Of a DNA stretch of 64,000 nt, positions 22,958-34,665 are shown one piece after another. The first letter of the stretch is position 1; each line of letters begins with the position of its first letter. This DNA comes from Kalmusia sp. IMI 367209 (taxonomy: Eukaryota > Ascomycota > Dothideomycetes > Pleosporales > Didymosphaeriaceae), in NCBI GenBank assembly GCA_027946365.1, contig JAPEUQ010000003.1, positions 2,480,001 to 2,544,000 on the forward strand, written 5' to 3'. Under the pieces are notes generated by a model, which saw only the letters and a program-made list of their open reading frames with translations, had not been told where the DNA came from and did not search any database. The position numbers and the translations under genes are program-made.

Positions 22958-25147
22958 TCATCGTCTCCTTCTTTTTTCTTCTTCCTTGACATATTTCTTT
23001 ATCTCCTTTCTGATTCGATGAGTAGGTATAGAATCGTAATCAACATTTAGTTGACAGCCTGCAGCAAGGAGGCGTTCTGCTGCCCACATTTGGTCTTCTC
23101 TACAACTGCGCATGAGCGGTGTGAATGATCCTCCGTTTTGAGACTTCTTCTCAAGGTCGATTCCTTCGGTACTGAGAAGCTTGACAAGCCAAGTCTGTGA
23201 GCGTTTTCTAATAGCTTCATGAATAGGTACAATGCCGCAATTGGGACAGGCTTCGTTTATTTCTGAGGTGCGCAGGGCTAGGTCGCTCTCGGGGGCCGGC
23301 TTTTCGCCTATAGCGGAGCAGAGTCGTGAACAAGTTTGCGTTCTGCTTTTTGAATGAAAATTAGTACTTGTCGGAGGCATCGTAGCAACAGTGATTGTTG
23401 GAAAGATGATCTTTTCGGGACTTGTAGGGGGTCGGAGGAAGGTATTACGTGTTGGGGTTGTCGGCCCTGGTGACGGAACGTTTGTCGGCGTATGGACTTC
23501 GCTCCAGGATGCATCTATAGAAGTAGCAGAAGCAGGTGATAATTTCTCGCTCTCCTTAATAGACTCCGGTTCGGTATAATCCGTGTTCGGTATCTCAGAA
23601 TACGCTTTCTCCATGAAGTCGTAGAAAACGTTGGCATTTACACGATCCTTCACAAACAATCGGTTTGACAGATGGTCGATCACATTTCCCACATAATCAC
23701 AGTACCATTTCAAGTTTCCCAACTCGTTATCATCAGTGTTGTAATCGCTTGCCATCTTTTCGGCCTTCTCACGCAATATCTCTAGCCACTCTCCTACCAT
23801 TGGGCTCAAAACATTCGAAGATCCAGGCTCTTCCCAGTTGTAAAATGTGTCCGGATTACTCGCGATGCCCTTGTTTCTTTTTGTCAAAAATTCTCCAATT
23901 CCCTTCGGTCCGTCAGCGAGCCAAGATAGAATCAATGTAATCATGCAAGCCATGGACCAAACGTCACCTCGTTTGCCGCGTTTCCTCTCTGGTGAACGAT
24001 ACGATTGCTGATCATTTGGATTGAGTGAGCCGTCGGACTCTGATAGGTTTATCTTGTCACGAGAGCGATCGAAGTCAGCGAGCTTCCATATCTCCCGGGA
24101 ACTGTCCTTGAGGATAAGGATATTTTCTGGTCTAATGTCACCATGCCATATAGAATGGTAGGGCTTATATTGGTGGATCCATTTCAAAGCCCCTACTAGA
24201 TCAGTCCCGTTTTTCAGAACGCCCTTCGCACTATCCACATTGAAGGAGTATGTGGGGCTCAATTTCCACATGTAGTTGCTGAGATCCATTTCTGCCAGAT
24301 CATAAATTAGATATCGCTGCTTTCCTTGGACCAGGCTTGCCAGGGGTAGCATCACGTTCTCACTCTTGATCCTAGCGTTCTTCAGCTTCATCAGATTTTT
24401 AAACTCGTTATCAAAGCGATCTGTAGGTCCATTAGTAGTTAGGTGTTTAAATCTTTTAACAACAAGGGGCATATCCTCAGGATTTGAGAGCCATTTGTTC
24501 ACCCAATGGCGTTTCCCAACTCTTACTTTAAATACTCTACCAGCACCACCTTCGCCAAGAACATTTTCCTCCTTAATAAAAAATGGTAGCACAATGTCTT
24601 CGTCCACTTCATGCCTACCGCCCTCCTTCAGTACAAAGGCACAAAAATGCTTTTTATGGTTAAAGAATATCTTATAAAAGCCGTCGTGCCGTAGACCCAT
24701 CTTGTTATAGAAAGCTTCTTTTCCGGTGCTCCTGATTAAGAGATAGGCATCATCTTCAGGTGGTTTCCAAACCTTGGATCCGGGTAGCTCATGAGAAGTG
24801 GGATTTAGGAAGTATCTAGTCGCTTCCTTGATATAATCTTCGTTTTCGCAGTAGATCAGCGTAGCAAAACAACGGAGAAAACGATATGCTGCTAGGTCCT
24901 CTTCAGGGCGACGCTCGAGAATTAGATGGGCGGCCTTCTGTATGTCATCGCGACTAGGCTGAGGCTCCCATGATTTAAACAATGACGTCAGAGTGCTTTC
25001 ACTCAAAATTCTCTCCACTTCGCCAAGAGGTACGTAGAAGTGACCATCGTCGTCTCGTTTGGCGCGTTCTAGCTTGCCTTTTAGTTCCATCCACCTTTTT
25101 CGAAATATTTCTTGCTTTATCTGTATTGTAGGCGCATCAAGGTGCAT
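22958..25147 (-). CDS. Protein kinase-like protein with C-terminal ankyrin-type sequence
   Basis: Single exon, 729 residues. Residues 1-190 form an unrecognised helical N-terminal region. The kinase-like fold follows: glycine loop GEGGAGRV (198-205), a VVKRF lysine near 231, HGDIRPENI near 335-343 in place of HRDxKxxN, ADFD at 357-360 in place of DFG, SYRSPE near 382-387 in place of APE, and DVWSMAC near 395. The third residue of the metal-binding triplet is Asp, so activity may be altered. A Ser/Thr/Pro linker (about 520-620) leads to ankyrin-like sequence (GSFTPLMRSCREDQMWAAER) and a basic end. Such kinases are common near fungal accessory loci. Substrate and pathway are unknown. Confidence 0.82.
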   Translation of the reverse strand: MHLDAPTIQIKQEIFRKRWMELKGKLERAKRDDDGHFYVPLGEVERILSESTLTSLFKSWEPQPSRDDIQKAAHLILERRPEEDLAAYRFLRCFATLIYCENEDYIKEATRYFLNPTSHELPGSKVWKPPEDDAYLLIRSTGKEAFYNKMGLRHDGFYKIFFNHKKHFCAFVLKEGGRHEVDEDIVLPFFIKEENVLGEGGAGRVFKVRVGKRHWVNKWLSNPEDMPLVVKRFKHLTTNGPTDRFDNEFKNLMKLKNARIKSENVMLPLASLVQGKQRYLIYDLAEMDLSNYMWKLSPTYSFNVDSAKGVLKNGTDLVGALKWIHQYKPYHSIWHGDIRPENILILKDSSREIWKLADFDRSRDKINLSESDGSLNPNDQQSYRSPERKRGKRGDVWSMACMITLILSWLADGPKGIGEFLTKRNKGIASNPDTFYNWEEPGSSNVLSPMVGEWLEILREKAEKMASDYNTDDNELGNLKWYCDYVGNVIDHLSNRLFVKDRVNANVFYDFMEKAYSEIPNTDYTEPESIKESEKLSPASATSIDASWSEVHTPTNVPSPGPTTPTRNTFLRPPTSPEKIIFPTITVATMPPTSTNFHSKSRTQTCSRLCSAIGEKPAPESDLALRTSEINEACPNCGIVPIHEAIRKRSQTWLVKLLSTEGIDLEKKSQNGGSFTPLMRSCREDQMWAAERLLAAGCQLNVDYDSIPTHRIRKEIKKYVKEEEKRRRR

Positions 25148-26639
25148 GATTACCTAGGATACGGTAACATAGGTGGTGATATTCGTGCAAGGGTTCGATG
25201 AGGCTTCCAAAAATGAAGATTTGTTGCCTTCGCGCTGTTGATTTACAAAAGTTCGATTCTGCTTATAAGTAGCCAGGAATGGTTGCTAGGGCGTTGCTGA
25301 TAACATATCAAGAATCTGGGAAACTGAGAAATTTTCCGAAAATGGTTGCTGTACCGTGTTTGAATTCAGATTTCGCGGTGGGATATGTGTTGTCTCGCGC
25401 AGAGAAAGTCTCGTGTCGGTCTTTCAGCCAGGTGGTTGGGGCTACATTTCAATATCCTCTCGCTGACGTTAATAGTAATATTATTGGACAAGCCTGCGCT
25501 CTTCCCGGATGTTACAGCCAGGTTCATCTGCCTGAGACCACACACAGGACTCAGCTTTGATAGGTTTCCCGGACTCCGTACCGCATTCTTCGAGTATAAA
25601 CTGCCGAGGGGCTTTTAGAGCGATCGAGCTGTGCATCGCTCAGGACAGATTCTGACCGGGACCTATAATTGGTATCAGTCGTCAAATACTGTTACTCGCA
25701 CGAAGATTGCAGGTAAAGATCTGCCTATTGCATGGCGTGAACACTAAGAGGGCGTCATGGACAAGGCTGAAGGATCCGCACGCGCTCTGTCCGCGGGGCT
25801 GAGTACGCATGCAACCCGCAGGTTATGCTGATGAGCCACGTCAGCGATGGAGTCATTTGCCTGCTCGTATGCCTGTCCTGTCGCATGTGCATAGAAGGCT
25901 TCGACTGTGAGGTCCGTCTCAGACTCGTTTTGCGTTACTGTCCCAACGTTCATTCTCAAAGGATATTATGCAACGATCCACTGTAAAGGAAAGCTGGGTT
26001 AGTAGGGCAAAGCTAGAGACCCTATTGCGTAGTACATTTCCGGAAATCTTAGATGTTCATATCACGGTAAAAACCCCTTTGGATTTGTGCTGAAACAACT
26101 AACAAGGCGGTGTGCATAACAGCACGCAGAAGATCATTATAGCTACCATGGCCCCCGACAATTGAAAGATGTATGTCTCCACTTTGTGAATGAGATTCTA
26201 GGCTGAAAATACATTGCTGGTGAAGAGCGAGCTCGAGTACGTTCAAATGTGAGATTTGACCATAGATGGCCGATAGAAATGATGCAGGAATGCGATGAAT
26301 TAGCCTGAGCGAAGGTTTCAAGGCAACCTAGCGCATTCCCCGGTGAAGAGCACACGAGGCACAACTGTGCCCCACATTGATATAACAAGCCCAATTCCGC
26401 TACTTCGACACGAATGTGCGGCCGTTCCGGATCCTATTACTTAGAATGCATGCATTTGCAAAATTCACAGATCCACTTCATGGTGACTGCTTACCTGCTT
26501 CTCTTTGTCACCCTCTCGAGGCTTGTACAGTGGCAGGGCCCGGTGGTCTCTTACACGTATTCGATATTAGCGCCCCTAACCCTGGTGCGTTAAGTCTACT
26601 TGGTGAAAATGCAATCGCTGAGACGAACAGGATGTAAAG
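25148..26639. other. Gene-poor 1.5 kb
   Basis: No supported gene. A 69-codon minus-strand frame from ATG 25953 to 25744 has balanced, protein-like composition but no family. The plus-strand frame around 26540-26635 (LHVFDISAPNPGALSLL) could be the first remnant of the pseudogene that follows. Confidence 0.45.
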
Positions 26640-27960
26640 CCGAAATCAGACAACTTCCCGTTTCTAATCCTAAAGTGCTGGTCCGCCATCTTCATGGTTC
26701 CGAGGCACCAACCTATACAAATCGCATTTTGTAAGTCGCCGTCGAGACTTTTAGTCCATCACTAGCAAATCACGTGAAACTGAAGTTTTGTCTCTCAGAA
26801 AGATCCACGATCAGCTCTAGCCACCAATTTCGACTTGTTGCTACCGATAATTCATCATTATCCTATAACGCCTTTGTTTCTCGATCTGCTTACTTCGTTT
26901 GCAAAACGGGTAGTAAGGACCGAAGATGGATATTGCTCGCCTGTCCGTACAGCCAAAGGGGAAAGCTCCTTAGGTCAATTAATCCATAGTATCTGCATCA
27001 ACGACTCTAACAATTACGTGTAGAAATCTGTTATATGTACAATTATGCTGAATTGAAGCTTCTAGCGCGTACCACGGACGGTCGTGATCCATGGGAAATA
27101 CGCAAAACAGGCGTATATCATCGAATCGATTTAGAAACAAAGAATTCAATTTGGATTATCTTAAGCCCAATGTCTACATCTTTAGGCGAGATGAGACTCA
27201 GAGAATGTATGAAGGGTGGCTTTGGACAGGCCAAAATACTTAAAAATCCACTTTATGTGCATGCAGTGCTCATCTCCTGCTATATTCCAAATTGGCGCCA
27301 CTATCGCACACACTACGAGCTGGCTTTAGGTGAATTGGTACATGTGTTTTATGTTTATCTTTAAACACACTAATGCTTGATAATTCTAGTCAGGAAGAGT
27401 AATGACGATTGACCTTAGTGCTGATCTTGATATAAGTAATGCAACTCTACAGCGAATCAATAGTTTTTAGCAGAAGCTCTTGCCCCTTCCCTCTATTTTC
27501 TCGTCCCTGAACCTAGTGTTCGATATTATTGAGAGTATTATGGGTTCAAGCTATAAGGTCACCTCTGGAGAAGAGATTGCCAGAATGATATGCAACCTCC
27601 GCAACGAATCAACAACGTATGCCGAAAACACCAGATATCTCCTTCATTTCTCTGACAGGATACGAATACAGACCTCAGACACGCTAAGTCTTAAGATTCA
27701 AAGACATCTCTGTGCGGCGAAATGATCAGCTCTTCAAGTTAGCGCAAGCTGGCGCGAGCGACTCACTTAGCATACGAGTCATCACAATCCTACCCTCATA
27801 TATTTGCCATTCTCTTTTGTTGCAATAAGTCCTTTACATGAACCACTCAAACATGGGTATTTTTTGGTGTGTCACTCCCGTTGGCAATGTTTACACTCAT
27901 TCTTTGGCGATGGATCACGTTGCGAACACTCTGATTTACTAGGGAAGCGGAAGCCCCAGC
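26640..27960 (+). pseudogene. Decayed CorA-like transporter-family gene
   Basis: Remnant of the widespread fungal family with a CorA-like two-helix C-terminus. Recognisable pieces in order: ITPLFLDLLTSFAKRVV, RDPWEIRKTGVYHRIDLE, HAVLISCYIPNWRHY, an intron at 27338-27389, DISNATLQRIN, LPLPSIFSSLNLVFDIIES, SDSLSIRVITI, TLIYLPFSFVA and WVFFGVSLPLAMFTLILWRW. These lie in changing frames. There are frameshifts near 27015-27030, 27705-27725, 27788-27792 and 27830-27854, and an in-frame TAG at 27468-27470. An earlier intron (26731-26798) is also plausible. With five lesions the copy cannot make a full protein. The match rests on remembered family motifs; the 5' limit is uncertain. Confidence 0.7.
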
Positions 27961-28667
27961 TCACAATTCTCCAGAAAAGCGAGTGTAGTCTCAATGGCTT
28001 TTGCAAACTTTTATTGAAAGTAAGGACGGTCATTACTGTGATAATACAACATCTGATCTTCATTCGGCTTATTGGACAGATCCATTGAATCGATCACATT
28101 GGTATCTCGGTATAAGACACTGCAGCAGGACGCGGTGTCTATCTCAGTGGATCGAGACTTGGCCCCAAGCCACCATGTACAACGTGGTTCCAAAACAGGC
28201 CGTACTTCGTCAGCACAGCGTTTATGGTGTGATTTGATAGGCGTGTTAAACAGCGCATGACATTCGTAATCACATATACGCAAGTCCTTCATTGCTACAA
28301 CTGATTATTGGTCGCGCTATTAAAAAAATGACACAGAAATCGTTTCATGACTGATGAACAGAACGGGCGGTGGAGAAAGCTTATCTCCGTTCTTGTTGTC
28401 CGGCCCTAGGAATAAGTTCTGCGTTCTGGGCGAAATGCTGGTATCATAGAATATATGACAATTGTTTTACTCTTGGACAGCCTAACATCATTCAGTTGTC
28501 TTTCTCCCGGCCGATTAAACTGCCTGTGGTAGCCTTGCAGCAATGGCAGCCTCAGATATACATTCACACATTCCGTATGTTGAGTACCTGCAAATCAAGA
28601 GAGCCAAACTTACATTTGTCCAAACAGGAGCGATAATCCTCTTTCGCAGGAGAATTTCGACAAGGTG
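27961..28667. other. Intergenic, 700 bp
   Basis: No gene seen; promoter of the MFS transporter lies at the right end. Confidence 0.5.
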
Positions 28668-31600
28668 ATGTCCAAAGCCGAAAAGTTCTGGGAGCATCAT
28701 AAGCTAGGCGAAATTGTCGACAAAGATGATTTCAGTAAAGGTGCCTTGATATTTTACGACCTTGAGGGAGTTCGAGAATTTGAATATAGCTCTTCAAATC
28801 ACACAGCAGAACAACGGATGGGCTACTCTCGGTATCAACAACATCTCTCCGAGTTATCCAATCGACAGAAGACTTCTCTCCGATGGTTTGGGCGCAGAAC
28901 TAACTATCTGGAGGAACATGACACAGATTCTGTTGTCAAGAGATTGTTCTTTGCCGTTGGTGATGCTGTGGTGAATGCACTCGGGAAAAAGGCCGAAGGC
29001 AATTATGACAAGTCATTCTGGGATCACATGAAAACCTTTAGCAGAGCACAATGGCAAATTTTTTGCACCTGCTTTCTGGCAGCCATGACACAGTATGTGC
29101 ACACCTCCAATGACGTTCTATCAACCATAACTTATTACTCTACGTAGGGGCTGGGATCAATCATCGATGAACGGTATGGCAATAGCTTCCGGCCTTCCCG
29201 AGTTCTATTTTCTCTCATGTATTTTCTCACGAAATTTCAGGTGCGAATATCGCCTGGCCTGCGCCTGAGCAACTTAACGTCAACATTAACAGCGACTTCG
29301 GCATCAATGTATTTGGCTGGCTTAATGCAGCCCCATTCTTTATTGGTGCCGTTGTGGGAAGCTTGTTAACCGATCCATTGATCAATGCAGGCCTTGGGAG
29401 ACGTTGGGCCATCGCGCTCGGAGGATTCTTTAGTCTAATCCCTGTCATCTGTAAGTCGCTCCACACAGGTAATCTGATAGATTCAATCTTATATATACTT
29501 ATCAACTAAACCTTAGGCACACTGTTCGTGAATAGCTGGTGCGTAGAACACTGAGTCAATTGTACTTTCTGACGCTATATTAGGTTTGGTTTTATGTGGT
29601 GCCGAATGGCGCTGGGTGTGGGGTAAGCTCATTATACCTGACTGTATTGAGGAATACTCTGGACGCTGAATGTGATATAGAATGGGTGCCAAAGCATCAG
29701 TGGTCTGTTCTGCCTCCGTTCCTTCTTCCTAACAAAACAATACACTTACGACTCGCTTATCCTAGGTTCCTGTATATATCTCAGAAATAGCCCCAGAAGA
29801 CATTCGAGGTAAGAGTTTGCTTGAAATTGGAAAAGCCAAATTAGCAGACTGAACAGTCATCTAGGTAGAATGTCTATGTGCTGGCAGCTCTTCGATACAT
29901 TCGGCATACTGGTAGGCAGCATTGTTAATTTCATTATATACTCCTACTCTCAGAGTCAGCCAAGTTGGAAACTCATGATCGGTATATCTGGTATACCTGC
30001 TCTAATGGTTTTAACATTGATATCATTCTGCGTTGGTAAGCCTCTCAGTCAATTTGAATTGTTTTTTGTTAAGTAACTTTTGGTCTAGAATCTCCGCGAT
30101 GGCTCCTGAAGAAGAACAGGTACAAGGAGGCACTCACCGCTCTGATCCTCCTCTACCAGCTACCAAGCCCGATTATCGCCTGCGGCGAGCTATACATGAT
30201 TTTCCGTCGACTAGAAGCGGAAGAAAACCAATATTTGAAGGAGTTGAAGAACAAAGGAGCCTCCAACAATGGAAAGACTCGTTCAGCCGACGGAGGTACT
30301 GAGATGCAAGAAATAGGCCATGTAAATACTACTGCACTTGAAGAACAGAATGGCTGCTCTCGACGCGCATACGCACAGTCACAGGATGATGATGCTGTTG
30401 AAGCGCAGAAAACTTCATCTAGGTCAAGCTCGCGACTAAGAAACGGCATTACTGCCGCACAATCTTCCACTAGAGAGGATCAACACGCAGAAAGCTCTCA
30501 GCCTGTGGGTCCAAGTGAATATGGTCGTCAAAACGACGATGCGCCGTTAGAGCTCAAGGATACGAGTTTATCGAAGAGGATTAAGCTACTTTGGCACATT
30601 CATCATATACGGCGGTAAGACTTGCAGATTAGGTCGTCTTGATTCTTGCTGACGTTAAATTCTAGCGCCCTGCGAGCTAGTCAATTTGTAATGGCAGCCC
30701 AACAAACATGCGGCGTACTACACCTCGATTAACTCTGGAAATAACCTACGTTGACTCTATGCAGATCAACATCCTTGCATTCATGTCTACCATAATGTTT
30801 GCAAAAGCCATGGCACCTAGTGGACGCTTGATCCAACTAGAGGCCCAAGCGGTGGAAAGCTCCTTAAAATTCTCCATCTACTTTGGGATTGTCAATCACT
30901 TGTAAGTAGAATCCTCATTCTGACTGCGAATTTCATAATGACTCCCTGTTCAGCTCTACATATATCCCACTTTTCTTGATCGACGGGTCCGGCCGCCGCA
31001 CTCTGCTCAAATTCACGTTTCCTTTTATGGCAATTAGTCTGATTCTAGGCGGTGCTGGACTCTTTTTGCGAGGCTCAGACCCAGACGCGGGGTTAAAAAT
31101 GTTTTATGCTTTCACAATGATATTCACATTCGTAAGTCACTCACTCGATTGATATCGGCCTAGTCACATAAGTTAATGATTTACGCAGTTCTTCTCGATT
31201 GGTGAAGGCCCCACAGCATTTGTCATATCATCAGAAGTTTTCCCGTTGATGGTGCGCGAGCTTGGTATGAGTCTAGCAGTAAGCTATGGAAACCCATCCT
31301 ATCATCTAGCGCGCGAGGGCTAACTGGCACCTCTAGGTGTTCACCAACTTCTTCTTAGCGTCCGTACTTAGCTTCTGTATTCCTCACGGACTAACAATAA
31401 CGGCAAATACCGGAGGTTTCTGGGTGGCATTTGGGTAAGCATGCCCGCGCTCTCGGAATTGCGCGCATGTCCCAACGCTAATCAAATAATTAGGGGGTTG
31501 AACTTCCTCTTATGGATCTTGTCTTTGCTCTTCGTATACGAGACGAGCGGGGAGAAACTGGAAGGGATCAATAAGAAGTGTAGGTGCTTGGAACTGTTGA

Positions 31601-31712
31601 GTACACTAGATAATCGCTAATTGTCTCCGCAGACAACAAGTCATGGAAAGAAGGGTCCTGGTTTGGTAAAAGACTTTACCGCGTTCACAAGTGGCTTTGG
31701 AGGAAACAGTGA
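28668..31712 (+). CDS. MFS sugar transporter-like protein, 16 exons
   Basis: Twelve-helix transporter of the sugar-porter branch. Sixteen exons join in one frame to 733 residues: 28668-29092, 29148-29173, 29241-29450, 29517-29538, 29584-29622, 29681-29702, 29766-29808, 29865-30035, 30089-30614, 30666-30714, 30765-30901, 30954-31131, 31189-31278, 31337-31434, 31494-31579 and 31633-31712. Five exons are 22-43 nt. Landmarks are GWDQSSMNGANIAWP, WCRMALGVGMGAKASV, PVYISEIAPEDIRGRMS (the R-G-R loop), ESPRWLLKKNRYKEAL, QQTCGINILAFMST, FFSIGEGPTAFVISSEVFP and a final LLFVYETSGEKLEGI. There is a ~130-residue cytosolic N-terminus and a polar ~110-residue insert in the central loop (exon 9). The substrate is unknown. 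Every splice site is GT-AG, but the donor at 29703 (GTCTGT) is weak. Confidence 0.85.
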
Positions 31713-33260
31713 GGGAAGAATGTTGGATTCGAATCTCTTTTTTGTTCTTGGTAGGCTTAAAAATTACCGTGATTGGTGTTTACCTTTTTTTCTGTAAAAG
31801 GACGGAAGCTGAAGCCAAACTCTGTTGGTTGAAAGTCTTGAAGGGGCACTGAACGCAGCGATCAGAGCATCTATGGCGGCGTGAAGATGGCCGTGAGAAA
31901 CATCTAACCCAAGGACTAGACGCTGATATTGAATCGTGATTCAAGTCCAAAGGATAGAATGAAGGCGACTTCCCCGCTTCTCCTGAACATATCCTTGTAG
32001 GAAGCTGCGGTGGAGATAAAGACTTTGTCTCGCTCCGTATGTACCTCCGCGTGCCTTCGGTCATGGTGGTTTCGTCCTGACCAGAAACAAAAGTCGTATG
32101 AACGGGTTGAAAGAGATCGTTCTCCAGTATTACGCGATCACTTAACTGCTTGGGTTTCTTCCAGGGCTGTCAAGAAGAGAACCGCTGCGTGCCCTATCTA
32201 AATGGCTGTCAGTTCGAGTTCACGTTGCGTGTATATTCGTGAGCGAGGCTGAATGCAAGGAATACAAAATCAAGCCGATTCACTTGAATCTGCAAACAAT
32301 ACATTTCAAAATCTCCGAAAACCCAATGTTGATGAAGAAAGAGCGCTAAGGAGAAAGCAGAGGAAAAAGGCATGGCCTTACGATAGGATGCACAGCTCAA
32401 CATAAGGTTCGCAGAATCAATACTACAGCCGACCTCTTGACGTTCAGGTTCTCCGTTGGATGAGATTACGCTGGAAAGAACTGTCAACACGAAAAAAAGT
32501 AGAGTAGAACCACAACGTTCACTAAATACCCATGGAAGCCATTCGTGAAACGCGGCGTGCATCTATTGGCCTAATAGCGTGCGACTGCAGTTGTCACAGC
32601 TGGCGGAGCGCCCAAAGACAGGGTGACGCACGCCGTGCGCCAATAAACTGATCCGTGCCTCTACTTGTGGTGGTATAGCTAAGTTGACTGTTGCAAACTA
32701 TATGTATAGGAAAGGAGAATGAAATTTGAATAGCAGATACTACTTCAGGTGTGTCTTACTGTCGTTCGCGTCACTTGCTCCAGAGTCAGTTCTTCATATT
32801 CCGAGCGTCTGCACAGCCATACGTCTCTATGCGCGTAGAAGAGTCACAAATTAGGTGAGAAGGTGATAATACGAATATAGTTTATAAAACAAAAAGATTT
32901 TCAGTGTTTAGGAGTAGCTATGGTATTTCCAACACGAGCATGAACTGGCAAAGAAAGGCGTTGTAGGCAATGGCACGAAGTGGGGCTGAGCTCACCTAGA
33001 TGGCACTAGCGCATGGAATGCGGCTGCCTGGCACACGGAGCCCCCCACACTGTTCTATCGCCTCCGTTGCTATCAAATCATCAATTCTAGCTTTATGTGT
33101 CCTCTAATCATTTTTTTGTTCTTCTCCTCTCCGTTCTTCTCCTTTGATGCCTTGTCCGAGATAATCATCTGTTGTAGCGCTTCGTCAAACTGATCGCCTA
33201 CGTTTACTTTTTGACACGATTAGCTGCCCATCTCCAACGACTACAAAGCACCTATCAAAA
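31713..33260. other. Intergenic, 1.5 kb
   Basis: No supported gene on either strand. The last 150 bases before 33261 form a T/C-rich leader typical of fungal promoters. The 117-codon minus-strand frame at 32209-32562 has no family features. Confidence 0.5.
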
Positions 33261-34181
33261 ATGGCGCTCTCACGTAGAATCAATTGCTATCACTTCGTCG
33301 GCCAATGGAAGGGTCATCCAATCGAGGATCTGGAGACTTTTCGACACATCGCGTTGGAGCAGCGACCCAACAAGCCTATCGTCTACCTTGCCGGCGACTC
33401 CTCTCTCGATAACAAGTACTGGGTACCTGGATCTGGGCTTGCTGGAGAGCCTCTAGGCATCGAAGTGCCTCAGATCTACCGCCTGACGCTCGATCGCCCG
33501 ACACCAAAACCGGATGTCGCGTTCTGGCTGAATCATATGCTAGGCAAGAGCGCGACGTGCATCAATGGCGCTATTGAGGAGTCCATGCTGCGACAGAGAG
33601 ACGATGAGCTACTACCTCAAGACCAATTCATCCACGATAACATCAGGAAAGAAGATGTTCTCATCGTCAGTGTAGGCGCGAACGACATTGCGTTGCGCCC
33701 TACATTCTCGACTATCGTGCGCATGCTTGCACTCGCATGGCTGACGCTGAAGTCTTCCATCATGAACGGCACCGCATGGTCATTACCATACTTTGCGCGG
33801 CTGTTCGGCACCAAGACGGAGGCATACATCAACCGCTTGTGCTCCAAGACGATGCCCCGCGCGATTATCCTCTGTATGATCTATTACCCACTAGAAGCGC
33901 AGCATGGGCAGCGGGGTTGGGCAGACCTACCACTGCGGCTCTTGGGATATAATAGAAGTCCTGGAAAACTGCAAGCTGCGATCAGGAAGATGTTTGATAT
34001 GGGAACGGCAAATGTGAGGGTCGAGGGAACGGAAGTGGTGCCATGCAAGCTCTACGAGGTGCTTGATGGAACGCGAAAAGAGGATTATGTAGCTAGAGTG
34101 GAACCGAGTAGTCAGGGTGGGAGGAAGATGGCGGAAAAATTCAAGGACTTGGTGGGTGTAGTGCTGAAGAAGGAGCTGTGA
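33261..34181 (+). CDS. SGNH/GDSL-type hydrolase
   Basis: Single exon, 306 residues. Block I with the nucleophile Ser is YLAGDSSLDNKYW near residues 42-54. Block III is VSVGANDIAL, with the Gly-x-Asn-Asp pattern. The C-terminal VEPSSQGGRKMAEKF lies where the Asp-x-x-His block is expected, but no clear D-x-x-H is present there, so the catalytic base is uncertain. There is no signal peptide, so it is probably cytosolic. It belongs to a family of fungal and protist hypothetical esterases rather than to secreted lipases. The substrate is unknown. Confidence 0.75.
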   Translation: MALSRRINCYHFVGQWKGHPIEDLETFRHIALEQRPNKPIVYLAGDSSLDNKYWVPGSGLAGEPLGIEVPQIYRLTLDRPTPKPDVAFWLNHMLGKSATCINGAIEESMLRQRDDELLPQDQFIHDNIRKEDVLIVSVGANDIALRPTFSTIVRMLALAWLTLKSSIMNGTAWSLPYFARLFGTKTEAYINRLCSKTMPRAIILCMIYYPLEAQHGQRGWADLPLRLLGYNRSPGKLQAAIRKMFDMGTANVRVEGTEVVPCKLYEVLDGTRKEDYVARVEPSSQGGRKMAEKFKDLVGVVLKKEL

Positions 34182-34665
34182 CATTACATAAAAGATACGA
34201 CACGTCGGTCACTCTCGACTGACTCGTATGATGAATGCCCTCTGTTCACAAAATAATCTACCTGATCGATATACGCTTCGTCGAAGTCGGTTAGTTTTCC
34301 GAAAGCTCGACGCTCGCGGATTGGAGCCTTCATTGCGGTCAAGGTTGCTAGGGTCTTCATCTTTCTCCAGCTACGCAATACCGGAAAGTCGGCATAAAAG
34401 AGACATAGATCTAGGCTACAAACCGCCATCGTGCAGCATTTAGTATCTGGTTCGTTAAATTGAATGCAATTTCTGTCTTGAACCAACATAGTCTTGGCTT
34501 CCTTCTCGCGCGAGCAGTCTTGCCCGAGAATCTAGATGCTCTTAGTGCGAGTATCGAATTCTTCTTCATAAAGGAGCAGATCGTTGCTTTCTATCAATAT
34601 TGGCACCATCAGTATCTTTTAGCACAGGCTTAATACCTAATACGTCGGTTCTTGATCAATCAAAA
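34182..34665. other. Intergenic, 480 bp
   Basis: Promoter region of the small secreted protein; nothing else seen. Confidence 0.5.

Noticed and set aside
25180..25260. tRNA gene suggested by GGGTTCGATGAGG and GTTCGATTC
   Set aside because: No matching acceptor stem, A box or cloverleaf could be found around either site.
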